In this document: positions 36,244 through 47,278 of the stretch, in pieces
Layout of the letters: the number at the start of each line of letters is the position of its first letter
Position numbering within the stretch: the stretch's first letter is position 1
From: Conidiobolus incongruus B7586
Taxonomy: Eukaryota; Entomophthoromycota; Entomophthoromycetes; Entomophthorales; Conidiobolaceae
Length of the DNA stretch: 64,000 bases
Reading direction: 5' to 3'
NCBI GenBank assembly: GCA_000697335.1
Contig: JNEM01014713.1
Span: 38,457-102,456, forward strand
Position numbers and translations under genes: made by a program
Notes under the pieces: generated by a model
The model's input: the letters and a program-made list of their open reading frames with translations, nothing else
Database searches by the model: none
Told to the model about the DNA's origin: nothing

Positions 36244-37740
36244 TTAAGCAACAGTACCTAATTGAGTACTAGCCATAACTTGGGCTTGCTTTCGCTTATC
36301 GTGCTCCATTTGGACAGCATGCTCTTTACCTTGATGGTTGAATGAACTGGAGTCATTGCGATTAGCATCAGGATTGGTACTATTGTTGTGTTCAAGCCCA
36401 TGAGTTGGTTGATTCAAGAATCGATTATTGGTAGTGAAATGATGACTTTGATCATTCAAACCAGAAGGATTAAACTTGGTATTTTGTTGATGATGAGTGA
36501 AAGGATTTGTTGTATCGGATTGAATAATGCTGTGGTTTGGATGATTTAAATATGTATCTTCAACCCTCGATGCATTACAGCCAACTAGGCTAGGATCTTT
36601 GAAACTGGTAGAGTTGTGGCAAGTCTTGGAATCAGATTCATCATTTCTATAGTGTGAATCCGTAATCTCAATGTTATTAAGAGTTTTCTGAAGTTCTCTA
36701 TTTAAGAAATCGGATCCTTCTGGATATAACGAAGTAGCACGCTTAAGAATTTCAGTACTCTCTTGAATTTCTTCTTTGGTGAGAGGGACAATTCCTTCAG
36801 GCTCTTCAAGATCTTCACCTTTTTGTTCCTTTTCATGTACTCTTTGGGAAAGTTGAGTCATTAATGGAACATCTTCATTATTGTATTGAGGACCAGTTGA
36901 GTGAGTATTGGAATCGGAGGAGATGTTGTGAGAAGACTCTCCAGTCCTGTGGAAATCTTGATGATCAATTAAATGACTAGGTTGATTGGAGGCATTCTGC
37001 TGATTGGTTTGCTTGTTAATTTCATCACCTAACTTTTGTTTGGAGAAATTTTTGAAGTTTTGGGTTTGATTTAAAGATGCTTGTGTATTAGGGTTATTTT
37101 CAGGCTCTTTGTAATAATTGTACTAATTGGTTGAATGCTTATTAATTGAATTGTGAGGAGTAATAGGATATTCACTCAAGTTGGAAGGCTTGTAATTATC
37201 GACATTTCCTAATTGAGCGCTAGGTATAACATTCATTGCATGACTACCAGTTGAAGTATGAAGTGGAATAGGCACTGTACCCGTTAGTGCGGGAATATCT
37301 TTGGAATGACTATTGTTATTACTTGAAGTTTGATGTGATGAATGAGTTGGAACATGACTCAAAGATTCTCTCACATTTGTCTGCTCATTGGCAGTATTAT
37401 TATTATTATTATATGAGTTGTGAGGAGTGACCGGTTGTTCTTCAGATCTGTTAGTTTTGTAGTTACTGACATCTCCAAGTTGTTCACTAGGCACAAGCGT
37501 CATTGAAGGATCATTAGATCCTTCGTACTTGGAAGAATTGTGAGCACCGCTGGGACCTTCTCCAGCAATAACAGAGTCTGGTGGATGAAAAGGTTCATCT
37601 GTTTGACCATGGTTTAAATTGCTCATATCGATAGATTGAGAGTGAGGTTGATTCAATTGGTTATCATTCATATTGCTATAGTTGTTATAGTTATTATTGT
37701 GCATGGATTTTGGATCAAATTGAACAGGAATAGAATACAT
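36244..37740 (-). CDS. Asn/Ser/His-rich disordered protein, one in-frame TAG
   Basis: A single frame of 499 codons from the ATG at 37738-37740 to the TAA at 36244, interrupted once by TAG at 37123-37125. Sequence on both sides is equally coding-like, with repeated units: PSEQLGDVSNYK and PSAQLGNVDNYK, each followed by a P-x-TPHNS segment, and a closing STQLGTVA. It is Asn/His/Ser-rich, polar, with no signal peptide or membrane segment. No known domain. Explanations for the TAG: a recent null allele (CAG to TAG), stop readthrough, or an unusually long intron from GTACAA (overlapping the TAG) to a CTAG acceptor about 145 nt on. I favour a nonsense change. A TATA-like TATATAAAAG sits about 35-40 nt upstream of the ATG. 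Confidence 0.55.
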
Positions 37741-38343
37741 ATTAATTTTTAGTCAAGACAATATTTTCGATCTTTTATATATTAGCCAACTTATAAGCAT
37801 CATAATATTGTCATTTAGTGATAAGCATATGAAATCAAAATTATTTGAATTCTGAATCCTATGATTTACAATTAATTAAGGATTATAAATCATTGATGAT
37901 ATCATATATTTCATCTTTCACACTAAATTAAATCAGATTTGAAAAAAAACTTAATTCTCAAAACACTTTAATATGATTTACCATAATTAAAATAAAATAT
38001 AAGTAGACATTTATATACTATTTATATAAAGTAAATATATAAATATCTGACAGAAAAAATTCGATATATAACAATATTTATTCTATTTATAAAAAATCTA
38101 AAGAATAAATAAATCAATTAATTTTCTTAATATTTGTGGAATATATATTGAATATGATAAATATATAAACAATTAAAAATAATTGTTTAAATAGATATAG
38201 TTAAAATTATCAGAAAATAGAAAAATATAAATATAACTTCATTGAAATTTTAAATGTTTAAATATTTTAGGTTTTTATTAAAATAGCTTAACTTGGCAAA
38301 CAGATACTCAATTCATTTTTTCTAAGTATTAGTGCAGAAATTA
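37741..38343. other. Promoter region and AT-rich spacer
   Basis: TATATAAAAG (minus strand, plus positions 37772-37781) is a candidate TATA box for the 37740 gene. The rest is AT-rich without features. Confidence 0.4.
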
Positions 38344-38370
38344 AGTAATGGCACAATTTTAAAATTAAAA
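38344..38370. repeat. Left terminal inverted repeat of the mariner element
   Basis: AGTAATGGCACAATTTTAAA pairs imperfectly with the reverse complement of the right end (39606-39632). TA flanks both ends (38342-38343 and 39633-39634). Confidence 0.65.
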
Positions 38371-39605
38371 TTAAACAAATAAATTAATAAATAATATATA
38401 AAAATTAATGAATAATATAAAATTAATAGCCTCCTTTATTATTAATAACTCTTTTCCATACTTTTGGTAAGCTTCTAATACCTAAAAAACAGTTCTTTTT
38501 ATTAAGGACTGAAATTTGATGTTTCACAAACCAATTTAATTTGTTTGCAGGAATTTTTTTTCTTGCAAGCTGTTTTTTTAATTGTCTAAAACAATTATAA
38601 TTATATGGATTATAATCAGGTGAATATACTGGATGTGGTAACTCCCTCTAATTTTTTTTATATAAAAAATCTTTTACAGCTTTAGCTTTATGTATTTTAC
38701 AATTATCATGCAAAATAATAGGTGTCTTTAATTTATATTAAGAATACCATTTAAAAATTGTTTTATTTAAAAAAGTAATATATAACTTATTATTGATTGA
38801 TTTTCCTTGAGGTATTAAATAAAAAACCATATGCCATTATAATCTATTACAACAATTAACATTTGCTTATATTTAAAGTGTTTATTCATTGGAATTTATA
38901 AAGGGGATTAATTTAGCTTAACCTAACATCTTGTTGTATTTTTAGGTAAAGGATTATATAAAGGAATCTAAGATTCATCAATTACAAGTATTCACTGTAA
39001 AAACCTTTGTTTTTGGTTATACCTTAATAAGTTTAGTTTAGCTATAGCTACTCTAGTTTTCTTTTAGGTTTCTGTTAAATTATAAGGTATCTATTTTACA
39101 TTTTTATTAATTAATCCAAGTTTAAACTTAAGTAAATATAACATGCTTGTATAATTAATATTAAATTGCTTTGATAGTTCTCTAGCAAAAATAAAAGGGT
39201 ATTTCTTAATATATTTTTTTACTTTATTAGTAAGTAAAAGAGTGACAATAGAAATTAGTCTTTTAGATTTTAGTAAATTTTGAATAGTGTCTTTTCTAGC
39301 TTTAAAATCACAAATCTAGCAATATATAGTAGTTTTAGATAAAGCACCATTTCCATAAGCTGTTTACAAGTTTTGGATGATTTTAGAGGGTTTATAGTTA
39401 AGTTTTAAAGATACAAAAATAAAAGCCTTTTGATAATCACAATCTAGTTTAAGCATGATTAAATTTAAGTGTAAATTTTAAAATCAAAATATTTTAATAA
39501 AAAAAATAATTAAAATTGAATATATATATTTAGTTTGAAAATATTTATTTTCCTATATATTATATATATATATAATTTTTCAAAACATATAATATGTTTG
39601 AAAGA

Positions 39606-39632
39606 TCAGAAATTAAAAAATTTGCCATTTCT
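39606..39632. repeat. Right terminal inverted repeat of the mariner element
   Basis: Ends AAAAAATTTGCCATTTCT followed by TA. The same end is recognisable near 20249 and 63013 in the two AT-converted relatives. Confidence 0.65.
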
Positions 39633-42399
39633 TAATTTCCATACTAATATTTTGTTAATATAAATTCTAGAAATATATTATTTGTACATAATGCAAAATA
39701 TTTTAGGTATATGCTTATATCATTAAATATTCATTTTAAACTATGGAAAATTAAATTATTTATATTTATTATAAAATGGATTAAAATTTTAAATTAAATA
39801 TATTAAAAATTTATTTTAAATTAATTATGTTATCATTTTGGCAAATAATTTATTGTAAAGAGAATCTTTATTAGCAAATAATTCTAATTAAATGAATATA
39901 TATTGAAATAAAAAAACTATATATAAAAATATATATTACACCAATTTAATATTTTAATAATAACTTAAATTTATGGAAATTTTATGCCACTTTGTTATAA
40001 TATATATATGTTTATAACAGTTTTTCAATTGAAATTTATAATTATGGATTATAATAATCAGATATAATTTTTATTTTGCATGATATTTTAAATGTACAGT
40101 TATATTTCTTATAATATATCAAGCATAATATAGAATAGTTTTTTAAATATAATTCTCCAGTCACTTTTAGTAACCATTAAATTGTAAGATTGTATTTCGC
40201 TTTTGATATTATTAAGGAATTAAAGCTTTAGCTTTATATTATATTTGAATAAGGATAACTCATATTGAATGCGCCACATTTTATATCTTTTTTTCTATAT
40301 TATTTTCAATTACTTACCATACATATATATATATATATATATATCAAAACTTTATTTTTGAAAAATTGACATAATTATACTAATCTATTATTGAGTATGT
40401 ACATGGTACTCCAATTAGGTTTCTTTCAAAATAAATAGTTACATATAATTGAAATCAATTTAATATTTTATTGAGCTATTAAATTTGGTTGATATATATT
40501 TGTTTATCTTTTTTTTCAAATTGTAAATAATGTGTTAATTGTTTTGATAAATTATAATAATAAACATGATCTAATTTTTCAATAAATATATTTTTTTTCA
40601 TATTTATTTTTTATTTAGGTTATTGACTCAACATACTAAATATTATAAAATTATTCAAAATAAAACTTAATTTTATAATCACTAATTTATCAAAAGTATT
40701 TTTTTAAATTTAGGGAGCAATTTCAGCCAAAATTGACTAAATTTTTTTAATTATAAAAATAAATCTAAAATTTCTAGATTATATCAGATTAAATGTTATA
40801 TTTAATTAAATATTTTCAATTCTCTATATATACTATAATTTAACATTTTGAATCAAATTTATAAAGTTATTTTTTGTATATAAAATAAGGAAAATTTTGT
40901 TTATCAAATACTGATTTTGTGAAAAAAAATTAGAGTATAAATCACATATATTGATTAAAAAGATACGGTTGGAATGCTTTTAATAATGCATATTCCATTA
41001 TTCAATATCAATATGCGTAATTTTCCGAGGGTTCTATGAATTACAATTTAATATACAATGAAGAATCATTCGATATTTGTTTAATTAATCTTTGTATTAT
41101 CATAAATTTATTAAAATAGAATATAACTATATTTAGATTAATAAATACTAATTATTGTATAAAATTTTTGAATATAATGAATCAATTGTCTTTTATTACT
41201 TATATATATATAATTTATTAAATAATTAATTATACACTATTGCAAATATTAAATCAATAAATAATTCATTGTTCCTGTAATTAAAAATGATTAATTAACC
41301 GCAATTAACTTGTATAATATCCATCAAATTTATTGAAGGATAATTGCCAACTTGATAGTTAAATTAAATATGATCTATTTTTATATACTCATGTAATAAT
41401 GCTAAAGGCTCGGGCAATAATTTAAATAGGATATATTATATTGTAATGAGTGGTTTGGGTTATGCAACTTGGCATACATATTTGTATATTCAATATTTTT
41501 TGAAAATATCATTTGGGTTTTGACTAGAATATGATGATGGGTGCCAATGGCAATTATAATATTAAAATAATGTCTTCTTGGATAATATATTGGATTATTT
41601 TTAAATTAATTTTGAAATTGTACCCAATATATTTGTATATCGTAGGTACGGCGAATAATTCAACAGTGGCATATCTCTCCCCAAACGCTTTGTGAAATTT
41701 AGCATTATATTGTACTAGGTTCCATTTTTAATTGATCAATCCCACATTAATATAATCAGAACCTTATGTGATCCCTGCTGCAAAAGAATATTAATTTTGA
41801 CGGTTTCTATTCAATTGACCTATAATAAGATTACAAGCATTTTAATATTAAAAATAAGTATCATATACCCATTATATTAATTTTTTTCATAATTTTTAAA
41901 ATTGAGTATTACTCATTAAACTAGATAAATCGATTTGGAATAATACAAATTTATTCTAATATATTCATATGGTTATAGAATAATAAACAAAAGTAAATCA
42001 TAAAATTGATTTAATTAACAGAATAAATTTTTATACACTAATCTTTAAAATCAATGATAAAATAATAATAATAAACAAGTTTTTTTCCTAATAATAATAA
42101 AATTCAAACCATTAAACTCACTTTTAAATATTAATGAATTACTTTTTAAATTAATATGGAATTTTATTACCCATTAAAATAATAGTCAACCATTATCATT
42201 TTTTAATCAACAAAATAAAATACTAAACTGGGTAAAAATTCAACTAAAATAAGTTTTATGATGAATTAAATATAAATGGATAAATTTTATTTAAGGGTCA
42301 CTAATAAATCAACCTAGCCACAACTCTAGTATATAAATATCAAATATTACCCTATTCCAAATCAATTCAAGTAATACAAAAATTATAATAGTAATAATA
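39633..42399. other. AT-rich intergenic region upstream of the F-box gene
   Basis: About 2.7 kb. (AT)n microsatellite at about 40322-40343. A somewhat less AT-rich segment at about 41390-41830 has no readable product. TATATAAA at 42330-42337, 70 nt before the next ATG, is a likely TATA box for the F-box gene. Confidence 0.45.
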
Positions 42400-43584
42400 A
42401 TGACTTTGAATATCAACGATTTTAATAATGAAATGATGGTATCACTTAACTTTGATATGCTAGCAACCTATTGTAACTTGAATGCTTTGAAAAATTTAAG
42501 ACTGGTCAGTAACCTATTCAGACATCTCGCAACTCCCGAACTGAATAATTGGATTAAAATCAGAGGATCAGAAGATACTGACAGTAGTTTGAAGATTCAA
42601 AAGACTTTGAGCCATCACAAGTTTCAACACCAATATGTCAAGTACTGCCAGCTTCGTGGTAGCTTTGGAATCAACGATTTTAATCTGATATTGACCCAGT
42701 TACCGAACATCAAGTATTTAGAACTGATAAACTTCAAACTAAAGGATAATAGCAATACTCAGAACTGGTTAGAAGGTATTATGCAACTGAAGTATTTAAA
42801 ATCTCTCACTTTAGATTGTGTCGAGTTACCTGTTACAAGCCATATTGAACTTTCAGGTAAAAATATTACATTACAGGAATTAACTATTAAGCAATTTCCT
42901 GTTACCCGTATTCTTAATATAATTCAAATTATTCGTCACTGTCCCCAACTTCGTCAAATCAGTATCTATTCAGAGTTATTGAACTTAGCTTTGAGCGAAG
43001 AGAATATAATCTGCAATATCGAAAATCTTGACCTAACTATTCAATCCCAGTCTCGCATTGATTACCAGACCTTATTCGAAAAAGTACCCAAGCTAAAACA
43101 GTTTAAACTGATTGACAATTTTAACGATGGTCAAATATTCCAAACTATGCCTAATACAATTACTCATTTTCAATTCCACAGTATTGAAATACCGCCCAAC
43201 TGCTTGGATAGTTTTTTCAACAAGCATATGCAGCTGGAACATTTGATCATTTCACATGGCAGCTATATAACACCATCCACCTTGGCAAATATATTGAAGT
43301 ATTGCCATTCATTAAATCACCTCGAAATTAGAAATATTAACGTGGATTTGAACCACTTAAATCTATTTGCAAAATATGGCCACAGTTTAAAATCTATTAA
43401 ATTGAATTTCAGATTCTTCCAAAGTGATAAAGATGATATAAACATTAACTGGGATTGGAAATGTAAAGAGAGTTTAAGATTTTTAGAGTTGGGTAATTGT
43501 AGACTTAAGCATAGTACTTTTGATTTGATTCAATCCAACTTCGAGAGGTGTAGAATCAAGGTGAATTTAATCAACCCTCAATAA
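42400..43584 (+). CDS. F-box-like / leucine-rich repeat protein
   Basis: 394 aa, intronless. The N-terminus is F-box-like: residues about 14-50 contain NFDMLATYCNLNALKNLRLVSNL with the L-x-x-x-R-x-V-S/C-x-x-F spacing, followed by irregular leucine-rich repeats from about residue 75 to the end (LKYLKSLTLDCVEL, LQELTIKQFP, LNHLEIRNI, LKSIKLNFRF, LRFLELGNCRL). Such proteins are substrate adaptors of SCF ubiquitin ligases; the target is unknown. No signal peptide. A TATA box lies 70 nt upstream. Codon usage looks normal and the frame is intact. Confidence 0.75.
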   Translation: MTLNINDFNNEMMVSLNFDMLATYCNLNALKNLRLVSNLFRHLATPELNNWIKIRGSEDTDSSLKIQKTLSHHKFQHQYVKYCQLRGSFGINDFNLILTQLPNIKYLELINFKLKDNSNTQNWLEGIMQLKYLKSLTLDCVELPVTSHIELSGKNITLQELTIKQFPVTRILNIIQIIRHCPQLRQISIYSELLNLALSEENIICNIENLDLTIQSQSRIDYQTLFEKVPKLKQFKLIDNFNDGQIFQTMPNTITHFQFHSIEIPPNCLDSFFNKHMQLEHLIISHGSYITPSTLANILKYCHSLNHLEIRNINVDLNHLNLFAKYGHSLKSIKLNFRFFQSDKDDININWDWKCKESLRFLELGNCRLKHSTFDLIQSNFERCRIKVNLINPQ

Positions 43585-43664
43585 CCGCATAATAAATTGT
43601 CTGTGACAGTATTAATATACTAAAATACTAATAAAAGTAAAAAAAATCATAATATATTTCTTTT

Positions 43665-43695
<31 letters not shown>

Positions 43696-45365
43696 TCTTA
43701 AAATTTTAAAAATAATTTTTTTAATTATTATTATTATTATTAATAATGAGAAGAGAATATTAATGAAATTTTTATAATTTTTGTTTAAAAAAAAATAAAA
43801 TTCAAATATTTAAAATTATAAAAATATACTTAATGATTATATAATCTTAACAAATAAATTAACTTATAAATTTTATTAATAATTTGTATTCGTCTCAATT
43901 GCTACTTTTTTTCCTGTTATAAAATAGCATTACTTTTCTTATTACTTTGACATATTTGCTCAAATATTGAAACCGCTCCTATCATCAATAGTCGTCGATG
44001 TATAAAATCTAAACAATTCGATATTAATCATATTATAACAATTAAATTCCTCTCTCATTAACAAGTTAAAATCAATTTTCTATAGCATTTGGCACCTTGC
44101 TCAATCTTAGCACAGAATTAATCCTAAATGAACTCATTAAATAATTATCCATTTAATTTTAATTATTTTTATTAAATTTCAAATTGAAATTAATTTTAAA
44201 ATTAAAATAATAATAATAATAATAAATAAATGAATATTCAAAATAAATTAAATTCTCATTTTTACTTTTATCATTCTAAGTATTTAATAAATATTCAATA
44301 TGTTAATCATAACATAATTAATTGTTAATGAATTTGAAAAATAATTTATATAAACTTAATAAATTTCTTATCCTCTTTATTATTTGAATCACACAATTTA
44401 TGCTTAATTCAAATATTATCTATATAAATTAATATGTTTCATAATAAGTCTTGTAAATAAGGATGGTTATTAGAAAAGTACTTGAAATACAATTTAATAA
44501 ATTGTTTATTAATCCTGCTCTTTAGCATATTGGGACTATATGTCTTAAAACTTACTGCTGTGACATTGTAGCAGAATATCCAGAATAAACCTCTCTCTAC
44601 CTTGTCACTGCTAGGTTTAAATAATTCATTTAGTGAGTGACATAGGATTTGGTTTAATTCTAGTAAAAAGATCAACATAAGAACATTTGATTATGGACTA
44701 ACATAATCACTAAGATTGAAGTGTAATATATACATAATTATCGAATCGAGACAGATGTGTATTTTTGAAATAAAACAATAATAAAAATGTTGCAATAAAT
44801 TTACATTTATTTTATATTAGTGAAAACAGAATAAATTTCAATTGGTTATTAAAATAATTATCACCAGATATTTAATTCACGATTATAACAAAAACTGAAT
44901 AAATTTCCAATATTAATAATATTTTAAAATTATCCTGATATTAAAGTAGATAAAAGATTTTTTTGCTGCTATAATATTAAATAAAAGGACGGAAAAGAAA
45001 TGCCAAAATTATTAATGCAAAGGAATATAAATTGATAATATTGAAACACATTTAATGATTAGATTATATTAAATGCTTAAATATATAATATTATTATATA
45101 GTTAATTTAAAATTGATTTAAAATAATTTTGATTAATTTGTAAAAATTTATTTCAATTGTAACACCATAATAAAATTATTTTTATATAAAAATATTATAA
45201 GCAAAATTAAAAATAAATATAGGAATATATATTAATATCATAAAAAATAACTTGTTAGTTTATATTCATGATGAATTGAAAATAAAAATAAAAATTTTGA
45301 AGGAAATGAAATTAAAGTATAATAATCAAATTAGTAATAATGGATCCATAATCAGAAGAAGTAGT
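43585..45365. other. AT-rich intergenic region with microsatellites
   Basis: About 1.8 kb. (TA)n near 43670-43695, (TAA)n near 44206-44228. An open frame of 79 codons at 44439-44678 (-) has slightly raised GC but no recognised product. No other feature. Confidence 0.4.
43670..43695. repeat. (TA)n microsatellite
   Basis: About 13 uninterrupted TA units shortly after the F-box gene. Confidence 0.9.
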
Positions 45366-45372
45366 GCTGCTT

Positions 45373-45415
<43 letters not shown>

Positions 45416-45438
45416 GTGTTCAATCCACGGTGGTGGCA
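45366..45438 (+). tRNA. tRNA-Phe (GAA)
   Basis: 73 nt cloverleaf. D arm TAGCTCAGTTGGGAGAGCG; anticodon arm TCAGA-CTGAAGA-TCTGA with anticodon GAA; T arm CCGTG-TTCAATC-CACGG; discriminator A. No intron. Internal A and B boxes are both present. The acceptor stem is weak: GCTGCTT pairs with TGGTGGC through three Watson-Crick pairs, three G-T wobbles and one T-T mismatch at 7-66. A T8 run at 45463-45470 may be the Pol III terminator. Either a functional but wobble-rich gene or a decaying copy. Confidence 0.85.
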
Positions 45439-45462
45439 TTACTTTATAATTTCTAAATTGAA

Positions 45463-45470
45463 TTTTTTTT
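45463..45470 (+). terminator. Pol III terminator candidate
   Basis: Run of eight T residues 25 nt after the tRNA-Phe gene; the first long T run on that strand. Confidence 0.5.
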
Positions 45471-47278
45471 GCACTTGAATTAATTTCATTATTTTCATGT
45501 AGTTCATTCAATTTTATAATTATTTTTTAATATTTTTTATTTTAAAATTTTGAGAAATATAATTATTATTAATTTATTTCACTTTTCTTTATCACATTAT
45601 TAACTAACACTTAATCAACTAATGATTTTCAAATTTTTCAAGTTCAATATCATTATAAGTAAATTATTTTATTGAATAATATTAAAAATAATTATCAAAT
45701 ACGTAACTAAAATTTAATAAACCAGAATTCAAATCATTTAACAATGCCAGTAAAGCTGACAGGAGCTGATAAGAGAAGAAGTACAACAGTTATATATTAA
45801 AAAAGATGCTTTAAATGAAAATACCAAAGTAATAAATTAATCGAATTAAGTTAATAAGAGGGATAAGAAGAGTTGGTTTGCAAATTAACAAAATAGTAAT
45901 TTATTTGGATTACTAAATTGGGATATATAGTGATCACTTTAATATATTTGAACACTTAATATTTAACAATAATAGTTAATCTCACAGATGTTATTCAATT
46001 TTATGAAATGAAAACTTAAAGCAAATATTACCAAGCTTGAATTAAATTAACAAATCAAATATTAGGAATATAACTCTTTGATTTTATCTTTTTTTCACAT
46101 AAAGTAATAATTTATCTTATTTTTTATATAGAATTTGATTATAATAATTTAAATATTTATTTTTATTTTATATAAAAAATTAATAAAGTTAATTGTAATT
46201 ATAATTTTTGAATCGTTAAATTATAATAAAATTAATGTAAAAGAGTTAAAATATCCTATTGATTTCAATATTTTAGACCTGATTTTATATCTGTAAATAA
46301 TTTAATAGGAACTTGATAATTTTATTTATTAGTCATTAAATAATAAAATAAATATTTAAACATAATAAAAATTACTTCATCTTTAACAAAGTAATAAATC
46401 AATTAATGAAACTTCATTAAGTAATTTGTAATGAATTATTTTAAATTTTAATAGGAAATATGATTTTAAGAAATTCATTTATAATTGAAGCTTATACTAC
46501 AATTGAATATGTGCTCTTTGTTTAAAGTGGATTATAATTTTTAGATTAACAGGTGAAAAAATTTTTGAATGTCAATCTATAATATGATAAAAGCCTTCAA
46601 TCAAAACGATATTCAAACTAATAACATCTATATAATACTGAACATTTCCTAAAAATTGTTAAAATTTGATTTATTTATATTATTAAAAATAATACCAACT
46701 CTGATATTATTTTCAACAATTAGATATGTATTAGGTTATGCCAATAAAATTAATGTAAAAAATCACATGAGCATTGGTGATAAGTTGAAGACTGCAAGAT
46801 TGTTTATGTATTCAAGATACTTTACTAAGAAAAAGCACCAGATAAAACATAAACACATGTTTTTAGATTCATTGAGTTTACGATTTATATATATACATGA
46901 AGTTATTTCAAAACCTTATGAACATATGAAAATATCTCTGCAATTTTATAGTGGAAATTTGGCACAGTAATTTTTTTATGAAACATAAACTTATGTAATT
47001 GTTGAAAATATTTAATAACAGTGGTTGTAGAATAATGAATTTTCTAATTCCTACATTCTAACTGTTAAATCATCTATAAAATTGTAATGGAAATGAATGA
47101 TATATTATGATATCTATATGAAATAAAAATTGGACAAGTGAATTCATGTAAAAAATATCAAATCAGGTTAAATCCAAATATATAATGTGATATAAAAACA
47201 GGTATTATTGTTTATGAATAAAACTATATTATTGTAGTATAAGTGGAATTAGGGATTGATCTTAATACAGATTCAAAA
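45471..47278. other. AT-rich intergenic region
   Basis: About 1.8 kb. A short coding-like patch begins at an ATG at 45744 (MPVKLTGADKRR) but soon meets stops. An open stretch at about 46656-46970 (+) starts with a hydrophobic segment and has no ATG start; I cannot name either. Confidence 0.35.

Larger units (their letters stand above)
38344..39632 (-). mobile_element. Decayed Tc1/mariner DNA transposon
   Basis: Element of about 1.29 kb with terminal inverted repeats: AGTAATGGCA at the left, AGAAATGGCA (reverse complement of the right end), each flanked by TA as expected for this superfamily. The minus strand carries transposase remnants over nearly the whole length. An N-terminal DNA-binding part starts near 39460. 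The first catalytic Asp is in VIDES (near 38950), the second in the HDN-x4-H block (near 38710), and the C-terminal block LPHPVYSPDYNPYN follows. The third DD34D residue is Asn instead of Asp. There are several in-frame stops, mostly one C-to-T or G-to-A step from Gln or Trp codons. Dead as an autonomous element. Confidence 0.85.

Noticed and set aside
44439-44678. 79-codon open frame (-) with slightly higher GC
   Set aside because: Could be a fragment of an old gene, but no motif or exon partner was found, so no call.
45744-45900. ATG followed by a hydrophilic 12-residue stretch after the tRNA
   Set aside because: Stops follow quickly and no plausible intron restores a product.
46656-46970. 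Open frame (+) beginning with a hydrophobic segment, like a secreted peptide
   Set aside because: The frame lacks an ATG at its start; no splice partner or similarity to the peptide pair at 26646/29748.
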